This document shows positions 1 to 6,082 of a stretch of DNA of 6,082 bases, in pieces. Numbering within the stretch: the first letter of the stretch is position 1; every line of letters begins with the position of its first letter. Source of the DNA: Salibaculum sp031581025. Its GTDB lineage: Bacteria; Pseudomonadota; Alphaproteobacteria; Rhodobacterales; Rhodobacteraceae. The DNA lies in NCBI RefSeq assembly GCF_031581025.1, contig NZ_JAVLCA010000072.1. One strand, written 5' to 3'. Made by a program: the position numbers and the translations under genes. The notes beneath the pieces are model-generated. The model searched no databases and was not told where the DNA came from. It was given only the letters and a program-made list of their open reading frames with translations.

Positions 1-146
1 CGCACCGCCAATATGGCGGCGCTACCGTGGTCTAGTTTTGCACCGCCGTTCTCATCAGTGGTCATCGTGAATTGCGCGAGGGCCGTGTCGAGACCGCGGT
101 GAATGGATTGGGCCATTCCGCCCAACCGCAACGCATGGGACAGGCC
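1..146. other. Left-edge intergenic region with small hairpin, no recognised gene
   Basis: This stretch lies downstream of the hydrolase gene. Positions 5-19 form a short hairpin (ACCGCC-type arm 5-10, three-base loop, complementary arm 14-19). The stem extends to 2-22 with one A-C mismatch, but no T-run follows it on the minus strand inside the window, so it is not a convincing terminator. A copy of a degenerate repeat lies at 27-47. On the minus strand the reading frame stays open after the hydrolase stop. From an ATG at 114-116 it could encode 38 residues (starting MAQSIHRGLDTALAQ) and runs off the window edge. I do not recognise it. It may be the start of a truncated gene or chance, and the repeat lies inside it. 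Confidence 0.4.
27..47 (-). repeat. Left copy of a degenerate ~21-bp IS-end-like repeat
   Basis: This 21-bp stretch matches the reverse complement of 6059-6079 at 18 of 21 positions. It also resembles the copy at 6036-6055 (16 of 20). The shared core, read on the minus strand, is GGCGG-N-G-N-AAAA followed by a variable four bases and (A/G)CCA. At the right edge the same motif directly follows a transposase remnant, so it is probably the terminal or subterminal repeat of an insertion sequence. No transposase fragment could be recognised next to this left copy. Confidence 0.55.
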
Positions 147-1742
147 TCAGAAGGCAATGGCCTGGCCGTCCTTGCGCGGATCCGACCCTGCGACGTAGCC
201 ACCGCCATCCAGTTTGCGGATCAGTTGTGCACCGCCAAATCCGAATGCGCTGTCGGGTGCCTCGACATTGATGTCATGTCCGAGCGCGGCGAGGGTCGCC
301 AGGGTTTCCGCGGGAATTGTGTCCTCGCAGGCGACCTGTCGGCCTTCCACAAAGCGCCAGCGGGGCGCATCTGCGGCGGTCTGGACGTCCTGGCCCCACA
401 GCTGCGTGCGCAGCATCATCTGTACGTGCCCTTGTGCCTGCATTGGGCCGCCCATGACACCAAAGCTCATCTCTGGTGCGCCGTGACGCATTGCGAAGCC
501 GGGAATGATCGTGTGGAAAGGCCGCTTGCCCGGCGCGACAAGGTTTTGATGGTCAGGTGCAAGCGTGAACCCCGCGCCCCTGTTCTGAAGGCTGATCCCG
601 GTTCCTGGTACAACGACACCCGATCCGAACCCGGCATAGTTCGACTGGATATAGGATACCATCATGCCCGAGGCGTCGGCCACGGTGAGATAGACCGTGC
701 CGCCCGCTTTCGGGGCACCCGCCTGGTAGGCGGCCGCTTTGTTGGGCGCGATTTCGGCGGCGCGACGCTTGAGGTAGTCAGGGTCGAGCAGGTCCTCAGC
801 CGTTGGCCCGATCATGTGGCGACCATCAGCCACGTAGGCCTCGAGATCTGCAAAGGCGAGCTTGATTGCCTCGATTTGCAGATGGATGGCAGCGACATCA
901 TCGGGCCCATATTCGCGCACTGGGGTATGCTCGAGTATGCCCAGCGCCATCAAAGCCGCGATCCCTTGCCCGTTGGGAGGAATCTCGTGCAGGTCCGTGT
1001 CGTCGAAGCCTGTCGAAAGGGTTCCGCACCATTCCGGCTGATGCGTTGCAAGATCCTCGAGCGAGAGTACAGCACCGTGCTCGGCTGCGAAAGCCGCGAT
1101 CTTTTCGGCGAGGTCACCTTCGTAGAACGTGCGTCCGTTGGTCTCTGCGATGGCGCGGAGCGACCTGGCCTGACTCGGATTGCGAAAGCGCTCGCCCGGT
1201 CGAGGCGCCTGCCCACCAGGCAGGAATGCATCCCCAAATCCGGGCTGATCGCGCAGGGTTTCGCCCCCACGCCGCCACAGTTCGCCGATAATGGGCGTCA
1301 CGATGAACCCGTCTTCCGCATACCGCGCGGCAGGTTCGAGAAGGGACGTCAGCGCGCGCGTTCCAAACTTGTCACGAAGCGCGCACCAGGCACTTACGGC
1401 ACCCGGAACAGTGACGCTTTCCCAGCCGCGGAACGGCATTTTATCTGCCCCAGAGAAGCGCTCGGGCGTCCAGCCAGCGGGCGCTGCACCTGAGGCATTC
1501 AGCCCATGCAGGGTTTTCCCGTCCCAGAGGATGCAGAAGGCATCCGACCCAAGCCCGTTTCCAGTCGGCTCGACGACGGTGAGGACGGCTGCGGCTGCGA
1601 TGGCGGCGTCGACCGCGTTGCCACCATCACGCAACACGGTGATACCGGCCTGCGCCGCCAGAGGATGCGAGGTCGAAACGAGGTTGTCACCGAAAACAGG
1701 GGAGCGGCGCGAGGGATACAAGGGGTCGTGGCGAAACTTCAT
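147..1742 (-). CDS. Gamma-glutamyltransferase-like Ntn hydrolase, probably not a true GGT
   Basis: This 531-residue protein covers the full GGT fold. The N-terminal part has SHPLAAQAG (25-33), a GGNAVDAAIAA motif (40-50) and VVEPTGNGLGSDAF (56-69). The nucleophile motif GGTVYLTVADASG begins at 347, with Thr349 as the expected self-cleaving catalytic residue that would free a small subunit of about 183 residues. Later motifs are GISLQNRGAGF (382-392), GKRPFHTIIP (405-414) and GGPMQAQGH (431-439). By visual alignment, residues that hold the gamma-glutamyl group in E. coli GGT are replaced: Arg114 by Ser84, Gln430 by Arg388, Asp433 by Gly391, Ser462-Ser463 by His410-Thr411. No signal peptide is visible, whereas secreted GGTs have one. 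It probably cleaves an amide or acyl bond in the cytoplasm, substrate unknown. The ATG at 1740-1742 overlaps the tctA stop, with AGGAAG seven bases upstream. It is the last gene of the tct operon. Family placement is firm, function is inferred. Confidence 0.93.
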   Translation of the reverse strand: MKFRHDPLYPSRRSPVFGDNLVSTSHPLAAQAGITVLRDGGNAVDAAIAAAAVLTVVEPTGNGLGSDAFCILWDGKTLHGLNASGAAPAGWTPERFSGADKMPFRGWESVTVPGAVSAWCALRDKFGTRALTSLLEPAARYAEDGFIVTPIIGELWRRGGETLRDQPGFGDAFLPGGQAPRPGERFRNPSQARSLRAIAETNGRTFYEGDLAEKIAAFAAEHGAVLSLEDLATHQPEWCGTLSTGFDDTDLHEIPPNGQGIAALMALGILEHTPVREYGPDDVAAIHLQIEAIKLAFADLEAYVADGRHMIGPTAEDLLDPDYLKRRAAEIAPNKAAAYQAGAPKAGGTVYLTVADASGMMVSYIQSNYAGFGSGVVVPGTGISLQNRGAGFTLAPDHQNLVAPGKRPFHTIIPGFAMRHGAPEMSFGVMGGPMQAQGHVQMMLRTQLWGQDVQTAADAPRWRFVEGRQVACEDTIPAETLATLAALGHDINVEAPDSAFGFGGAQLIRKLDGGGYVAGSDPRKDGQAIAF

Positions 1743-3253
1743 TGAACGGCTTCCTCATCATTCTTTTTGCTGGTCTGGCGTCTTCGGTGACTGCGTATGG
1801 CCCAGGCGACTGATGCGATTCCCGCCAGCAGGAAGATCAGGCTGACAGGTCGCGTCACGAACAGCGTCCAGTCCCCGTCTGTCATGAGCGCACGCCTCAG
1901 GTTCGTCTCGGCAATCGGTCCGAGAATGACGCCGAGCACGAGCGGCGCGAGCGGATAGTCGAGCGCGCGAAGCGCGTAGCCGAGAACCCCCACTGCCCCG
2001 AGGAGATAGAGATCGGTCACGCGGTTGTTGAGTGCAAAGGTGCCGACAACGCAGCACACGAGCACGACAGGGACGATGACCCATTTCGGAACCTCTGCCA
2101 CGCGGAGGAACGTGCGCATCGAGAAGATGCAGACCACGAGCATCATGAGGCTGGAGACGGCCATCGCGATAAACATGCCATAGACAAGGTCGGCGTTGTC
2201 CATGATCAGGCGCGGGCCAACCGAGATACCGTGGACCATCAACGACGCCATGAGGATCGCATCGACAGCAGATCCCGGGATGCCCAGCGCTATCAGCGGG
2301 ATCAGCCCGCCACCGGCTGTCGCAGAGTTCCCGGACTCCGAGGCGACGACGCCATCGGCGATGCCCTCTCCAAATCGCTCGGGTGTCTTCGAGGCGCGCT
2401 TTGTCTGGTCGTACGCCACGAGGTTGGCGATTGATCCTCCTGCGCCTGGCAATGCGCCGACTAGGACACCGATGATAGAGGACCGGACCAGATTTATTGG
2501 GCGCGAGATCACCTCGCGCATGACCTGCCACGTCTTGAAGTCGATATCACCCTTGGCGATCTGTTCGCCCTTGCGGATCGCGGCTGCGTCCTCGACCTCG
2601 GAGGCGAGCTGGGATATCGCGAAAATCCCGATCAGGACGACCAGGAAGGGAAGCCCGGCTGCAAGCACTTCGAGATTGAAGTCAAAACGCGGGCGGCCGA
2701 GGATCGGATCCGTGCCTATCGTCGAGATGGCGAGGCCGATCAGGGCTGCAATGAGGCCGCGCTGCAGCGACTTGCCGACGAGGCTGGCGACGATGCTGAG
2801 AGCGAATACGATCAGCGAGAAGTATTCCCATGGCCCCAACTTGACGGCGAAAACGGCAAGCGGCGGCGCGGCGACAACCAGGACGGCGGTCGAAATCATG
2901 GTGCCAAAAAAGGATGCCCAGACGCCGATTGACAGAGCGCGGCCGGGCTCACCGTTTCGAGACATTGGAAACGCGTCGAACGTGGTGGCGACCGATGATG
3001 GGGTGCCGGGTATTCCGAGCAGCGCGGCCGAGATTAGCCCCCCAGTGTAGCCGCCAACATAGACCGACAGCATCACTGCGATCCCTTGCAGCGGCTCCAT
3101 TGTGAAGGTCAGCGGCAGCGAAAGCACGATTGCCATGGTGACGGTGAAACCGGGTATCGCCGCCGCTATGATCCCGGCGATCGAGCCGATCAGCATGTAT
3201 AGCAGTGTGGAGGCGGAGAGAACTTCTGCAGCCCCCTTCAGGAACATGTCCAT
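1739..3253 (-). CDS. tctA: TTT transporter large membrane subunit TctA
   Basis: This 504-residue integral membrane protein is the channel subunit of a tripartite tricarboxylate transporter, a secondary uptake system that uses a periplasmic binding protein. The two conserved halves are visible. The first has AAAIPGFTVTMAIVLSLP from 30 and IPGTPSSVATTFDAFP at 81-96. The second has GALPGAGGSIANLVAYDQ at 266-283 and LGIPGSAVDAILMASLM at 323-339. A late GVILGPIAETNLRRAL motif lies at 441-456. About ten to twelve hydrophobic segments run through the chain, and it ends in a charged cytoplasmic tail (488-504). Length is normal for the family (about 500). The start at 3251-3253 is preceded by GAGGAG eight bases upstream, inside the end of tctB. 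The stop overlaps the hydrolase start by four bases. The subfamily is clear, but the transported substrate cannot be read from this subunit. Confidence 0.96.
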   Translation of the reverse strand: MDMFLKGAAEVLSASTLLYMLIGSIAGIIAAAIPGFTVTMAIVLSLPLTFTMEPLQGIAVMLSVYVGGYTGGLISAALLGIPGTPSSVATTFDAFPMSRNGEPGRALSIGVWASFFGTMISTAVLVVAAPPLAVFAVKLGPWEYFSLIVFALSIVASLVGKSLQRGLIAALIGLAISTIGTDPILGRPRFDFNLEVLAAGLPFLVVLIGIFAISQLASEVEDAAAIRKGEQIAKGDIDFKTWQVMREVISRPINLVRSSIIGVLVGALPGAGGSIANLVAYDQTKRASKTPERFGEGIADGVVASESGNSATAGGGLIPLIALGIPGSAVDAILMASLMVHGISVGPRLIMDNADLVYGMFIAMAVSSLMMLVVCIFSMRTFLRVAEVPKWVIVPVVLVCCVVGTFALNNRVTDLYLLGAVGVLGYALRALDYPLAPLVLGVILGPIAETNLRRALMTDGDWTLFVTRPVSLIFLLAGIASVAWAIRSHRRRQTSKKNDEEAVQ

Positions 3254-3256
3254 CTG

Positions 3257-3766
3257 TCAGACTCCTCGCGGCAGAAAGACGTTGAACACCTCGTCAAACA
3301 GCCAGTTCAGCCCGACCGAAAAGACAATTGCGAGAACGAGGACAGTTGCAGCTGCGGATTTTGTCTTTGGAGCAAACCAGAACTGGAGAACAGCCAGAAA
3401 GACGAACGTGGCGATCGAATAGCCGATCACGGGCATCATCGCCAGGTAGAGGCCAAGGCAGACGAAGAGAACGAAAACAAGCTGGCGCGCTTTGAGCCAA
3501 GCTTGAAAATCCCCGGCGAACTGAGCGTAGGCAGAGGCTGGCAGCCGGCGCAGCGAACTCGTGATCGCACTGACCAGCAACACGATCAGGCAGCCGTGGA
3601 CCAACATCGGGAAAGCTCCGGCCCCAAGGACTTCAAAGCGTGATGTCGGGATCGCTGTAGCTTCCCAGAACAAGCCGCCCGAGGTTGCGAGCAGAACGAT
3701 ATAGGAAAGAAGCCGGGCGATTTCGCCCGACCCCTTTCCGGTTTCGTCACTGACGCGACTGCTCAC
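3257..3766 (-). CDS. tctB: TTT transporter small membrane subunit TctB
   Basis: This 169-residue protein is the small, poorly conserved membrane partner of TctA. Hydrophobic stretches at roughly 18-36, 48-70, 95-133 (probably two helices split near Pro112) and 137-157 give the usual four to five helices. Family marks are LGAGAFPMLVHG (47-58), between the first two helices, and the C-terminal NWLFDEVFNVFLPRG (154-168). The N-terminal 15 residues are polar and cytoplasmic. The start codon is GTG at 3764-3766. It overlaps the tctC stop as GTGA, and only a weak AGGGG lies about ten bases upstream, so translation probably depends on ribosomes finishing tctC. The gene stops three bases before tctA starts. 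Identity rests on size, topology and its position between tctC and tctA. Confidence 0.93.
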   Translation of the reverse strand: MSSRVSDETGKGSGEIARLLSYIVLLATSGGLFWEATAIPTSRFEVLGAGAFPMLVHGCLIVLLVSAITSSLRRLPASAYAQFAGDFQAWLKARQLVFVLFVCLGLYLAMMPVIGYSIATFVFLAVLQFWFAPKTKSAAATVLVLAIVFSVGLNWLFDEVFNVFLPRGV

Positions 3767-4719
3767 GGCGCAAGGACCCCTGCCAGGCGGTCAACAGTGT
3801 CTGACAGGTTTTCTAGGTAAGCGGCATAGTCCTCCTGCCTACGGAACTGGACCTCCGCCCCAGCATTGTTGACTTGCTCGATGAAGTCCTCATCTTCAGC
3901 GAGCTCGCCAAGCGCTGCTTCGAGGCTGTCGCGGGCTTCCTGCGGCGCGCCTTTCGGCATGACAATGCCGCGGGTCACGGCGAGATCGAGATCGGCGCCG
4001 AGTTCCTTGAACGTGGGCACGTCCGGCGCCTGCGCCATGCGCTCTGGCGCGCCGGTCGCGAGGAACACGAGATCACCGTTTTCCACAAACTGACCGGCCG
4101 ACGACACGTCACCGATCGCCAGATCGAGGTTCCCGCCGACCAATGCCCGGATGCGCTCGCCCGTGCCTTCATAGCCCACGTAATTGAATTCGAACCCGTA
4201 GGCGTCCTCGATCATGGCCGCATGCAGGTGCGGCACGCCACCAAGCGTGACGCCGATGGTCACTTCGCCAGGGTTCTCCTCTGCGTAGGCCACGAGTTCA
4301 TCCATTGTCGAGTACGGAAGGTCGGGGTTCGAGACCAGGAATTGTGGCGAGGCCGTCATAAGGGCGATTGGGTCGAAGTCCTGCCAGGTCAGATCAGTGA
4401 TACCCGTGATCGAGGCGGTGAGAAGTCCTTCATGGACCTGGCTGATCGTGTAGCCATCGGCCGCGCGGCGGGACGCTTCGGTCAGGCCGACCGTGCCGCC
4501 CACGCCGGGTATGTTGATGACCGGCATTTCTTCGTTGAGATACGGATCGACATTGTTGGAGACGATCCGCATCAGCGTATCGCTGCCGCCGCCCGGCGAC
4601 CATGGCACGATGAATTCCACCGGCTTGGTCGGATAATCCTGCGCGAGTGCGGGTTGGGCCGCCGCAGTGGTGATCGCAACCCCCAGGCCCACGGCAACAC
4701 TCTTGAGTAACGTCGTCAT
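3763..4719 (-). CDS. tctC: TTT periplasmic substrate-binding protein TctC (Bug family)
   Basis: This extracytoplasmic solute receptor (318 residues with the start chosen here) delivers ligand to TctAB. Residues 1-26 are a clear signal peptide: Lys6, a hydrophobic core 8-21, and ALA before the predicted cleavage at Gln27. The mature protein opens with YPTKPVEFIVPWSPGGGSDT (29-48), the Bug-family signature. Other family traits are PGVGGTVGL (71-79), LGGVPHLHAA (159-168) in the ligand loop, and YVGYEGTGERIRALVGGNLD (180-199). The mature chain is rich in Asp and Glu, as in marine or halotolerant bacteria. I chose the ATG at 4717-4719 because AGGGAG lies six bases upstream. An in-frame ATG six codons earlier (4735-4737) would swallow that site and put charged residues before the signal peptide. 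It is first in the operon and divergent from the LysR gene. Ligand unknown: a carboxylate or amide is likely. Confidence 0.95.
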   Translation of the reverse strand: MTTLLKSVAVGLGVAITTAAAQPALAQDYPTKPVEFIVPWSPGGGSDTLMRIVSNNVDPYLNEEMPVINIPGVGGTVGLTEASRRAADGYTISQVHEGLLTASITGITDLTWQDFDPIALMTASPQFLVSNPDLPYSTMDELVAYAEENPGEVTIGVTLGGVPHLHAAMIEDAYGFEFNYVGYEGTGERIRALVGGNLDLAIGDVSSAGQFVENGDLVFLATGAPERMAQAPDVPTFKELGADLDLAVTRGIVMPKGAPQEARDSLEAALGELAEDEDFIEQVNNAGAEVQFRRQEDYAAYLENLSDTVDRLAGVLAP

Positions 4720-4833
4720 ACTTGGCTCCCTGTGCATGCTTTATTACTGAGACTCATATCGCTAAAAGGCCAAGCCCCCTTCAGGAAGCGATTTTCTTTT
4801 GCCATCTTATTAAGGAAGTCTTAAGTTACGGGC
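4720..4833. promoter_or_regulatory. Divergent promoter region between tctC and the LysR gene
   Basis: This 114-bp gap is visibly richer in A and T than its flanks and must hold the promoters of both divergent units. On the minus strand TTGGCC (4767-4772) could be a -35 element for tctC, but no good -10 lies at the right distance. No convincing promoter was found for the LysR gene either. A short odd palindrome TGAG-A-CTCA lies at 4748-4756 and could be a second, weaker regulator half-site. An in-frame stop just upstream of the LysR ATG fixes that gene's start. Confidence 0.6.
4810..4824. promoter_or_regulatory. Candidate LysR operator (T-N11-A inverted repeat)
   Basis: The sequence TTAAG-GAAGT-CTTAA is a perfect inverted repeat with five-base arms and a five-base centre. 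Its inner ends obey the T-N11-A rule of LysR-type operators (T4811, A4823). It lies nine bases before the ATG of the LysR gene, about 90 bp upstream of tctC. That position suits autorepression and a recognition site for activating the divergent operon. It is supported by sequence symmetry and gene context only. Confidence 0.5.
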
Positions 4834-5772
4834 ATGGATATCCGTCAACTCCAGACCTTGGTGGCTGTGGCCGACACACATAGTTTTGCGGCAACGTCGC
4901 GCATCGTGAACCTGACGCCATCTGCCATAAGCCAACAAATACAATCGCTTGAGGGAGAGTTGGGCGTCGAGTTGTTTGACCGCACGCGCCGCCCTCCATT
5001 GCTGAACTCCAAGGGCGAAGAGATCGTCCGGGCGGCACGCCAGATTGTGCAGATCATGGCGGAGGCCCGCCAGTCGATATCTGGCGGCAGCACGGCTGGT
5101 GTGCTCAATGTCGGGTCAATCCGCACAATATCCGTGCGCATCGTGCCTCGCGCATTCGCCGAGATCGCGCGCGGGTTCCCCGATATCGCCTTTCACCTGA
5201 CCGTCGGCGTCTCCGAGAGACTGCTGTCCGACGTGGCCGCTGGTCGTCTAGATGCCGCTGTTGTGGCAGAGCATGTCGACATTCCAGGTGGACTGATATG
5301 GACGCCAATCCTCGAAGAGCCTCTCCTTCTCGTGGCACCGGCGGACCAAGAAGGCCGTTCGGGGAAAGACCTTTTGCGACGGCTTCCCTTCATTCGATAT
5401 GAGACCAGGGTGCCATTGGCGCGTCAGATTGACGTTGAGATGTCCCGTCTCGGCGTAGAGCCTCGCGAGATCGTCGTGGTCAACACGATGCCCACGGTCA
5501 TCGGCTGCGTGCTGGCGGGGCTAGGCGCCGCTGTGGTTCCCAAGAGCGCCATTCCCGAAAACGCCGCCGAAAGGCTTTTCGTGCAGTCCTTCGGGGATTC
5601 GAGTACGTACCGTCGGGTCGGCCTGGTGCAACGCCAGGTCTCCGCACGCGCCGTTGTGCTGGGCGAAATGGCAAGGGTCTTCTCCGAGCAAGCCATGCGC
5701 AGCGGACTGACAGCTGCCGGACGACCGCTGAGCCATGAGGCCCGTGACGGGATCGACGAACCCCCCGGCTGA
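4834..5772 (+). CDS. LysR-family transcriptional regulator, divergent from the tct operon
   Basis: This 312-residue protein has a winged helix-turn-helix at residues 3-60 (MDIRQLQTLVAVADTHSF start, recognition helix TPSAISQQIQSLE at 28-40, then LGVELFDR). A linker helix follows to about 85. A periplasmic-binding-like effector domain covers about 90-285, with LNVGSIRTIS at its start, AAGRLDAAVV (135-144) and GCVLAGLGAAVVPKS (224-238). Such regulators bind as tetramers and usually control the divergent neighbour in response to a pathway metabolite, so it probably controls tctCBA and the hydrolase. The ATG at 4834 follows an in-frame stop at 4822-4824. The ribosome site is poor: the only purine-rich run (AAGGAAG) is some 15 bases away and inside the candidate operator. 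The last ~20 residues are polar and Pro/Gly-ended, right before the IS remnant. The exact effector is unknown. Confidence 0.95.
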   Translation: MDIRQLQTLVAVADTHSFAATSRIVNLTPSAISQQIQSLEGELGVELFDRTRRPPLLNSKGEEIVRAARQIVQIMAEARQSISGGSTAGVLNVGSIRTISVRIVPRAFAEIARGFPDIAFHLTVGVSERLLSDVAAGRLDAAVVAEHVDIPGGLIWTPILEEPLLLVAPADQEGRSGKDLLRRLPFIRYETRVPLARQIDVEMSRLGVEPREIVVVNTMPTVIGCVLAGLGAAVVPKSAIPENAAERLFVQSFGDSSTYRRVGLVQRQVSARAVVLGEMARVFSEQAMRSGLTAAGRPLSHEARDGIDEPPG

Positions 5773-5789
5773 AATGCGCAGCACAGTGA

Positions 5790-6035
5790 GCTGATACCAT
5801 GCATGGCAAGGGCCGCTGGAATGATAATCGGGTCGTGCGGTTGCGTCGCTCGCTGAACCGCAGGTCCGGCGAATGAAATACGAATGCATTTACCTGCGCG
5901 CCTTCGCGGCCGGATCACAAGCCCGGAAGGGTAACTGCCGATGGCTGGCCCGCTACACCGTCGAGCAGACCAACAAGCGAGACAACACTCAGCGCCTTGC
6001 GGTGACTGACCAGCCGAAGTTCCACGGCTGTCAAC
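5790..6035 (+). pseudogene. Frameshifted remnant of an IS3-family transposase (OrfB C-terminal end)
   Basis: Two reading frames together recall the end of an IS3-family DDE transposase. From 5799 one frame reads MHGKGRWNDN, then RVVRLRRSL, like the family's MDGKGRW-x-DN-x-F-V-E-R-L-W-R-S-L-K. From 5873 the next frame reads MKYECIYLRAFAAGSQARKG and RWLARY, like the family's KYE-x-YL-x-AF-x-x-x-x-EAR and RW-x-x-YN. About 20 extra bases (5858-5877), bounded by TGAA on both sides, break the frame. The position of the catalytic glutamate (VERLW) has lost that residue, and a stop lies before MHGKGRW (5787-5789). Similarity is clear to about 5968, while the rest to 6035 is assumed to be the decayed tail. 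Nothing of the first two catalytic aspartates is present, so the element is dead. Confidence 0.75.
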
Positions 6036-6079
6036 GGCGGAGTAAAACCCGACCAAAGGGCGGCGCAAAAGTAGGCCAC
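6036..6079 (+). repeat. Two imperfect tandem copies of the IS-end-like repeat
   Basis: Copies at 6036-6055 and 6059-6079 start 23 bases apart and share the plan GGCGG, three bases, AAAA, then four variable bases and (A/G)CCA (14 of 20 identical). They follow directly after the transposase remnant on its coding strand, where the right end of the element is expected. The second copy pairs in inverted orientation with 27-47 at the other edge of the window. Multiple end repeats are known transposase-binding sites in several IS families. Whether these belong to the IS3 remnant or to another element is not settled. Confidence 0.5.
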
Positions 6080-6082
6080 TTT

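Overview
The window is GC-rich and compactly coded. Its gene content is a tripartite tricarboxylate transporter (TTT), a divergent LysR regulator and decayed insertion-sequence debris. This suggests a proteobacterium, most likely an alphaproteobacterium of the Rhodobacterales type. The assignment is an inference from codon bias, the acidic binding protein and TTT/LysR content, since no rRNA or marker gene is present.

Layout: positions 1-146 are an intergenic edge with a small hairpin and one copy of a degenerate ~21-bp repeat. From 4719 down to 147, four genes run on the minus strand as one tight unit, in transcription order tctC (periplasmic binding protein), tctB (small membrane subunit), tctA (large membrane subunit) and a gamma-glutamyltransferase-like Ntn hydrolase. 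The junctions are a 4-bp overlap (GTGA), a 3-bp gap and a 4-bp overlap (ATGA), so the four genes are almost certainly one translationally coupled operon. A 114-bp AT-richer divergent intergenic region (4720-4833) separates tctC from a plus-strand LysR gene (4834-5772). It holds a perfect TTAAG-N5-CTTAA inverted repeat that fits the LysR-type T-N11-A operator rule. From about 5790 to the right edge lies a frameshifted C-terminal remnant of an IS3-family transposase, followed by two imperfect copies of the repeat also seen in inverted orientation at the left edge.

How the genes fit together: the LysR protein probably senses a small carboxylated or amide metabolite and controls the divergent operon. 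TctC captures the ligand in the periplasm and TctAB imports it. The hydrolase has no signal peptide, so it probably acts in the cytoplasm on the imported compound or a product of it. It keeps the catalytic threonine but lacks nearly all residues that bind the gamma-glutamyl group in true GGT. The cargo is therefore probably not glutathione but another amide-, peptide- or acyl-linked carboxylate. This is the most interesting point of the window. The IS debris on both sides, with end-like repeats in opposite orientation, suggests that the cassette sits in a region shaped by mobile elements.
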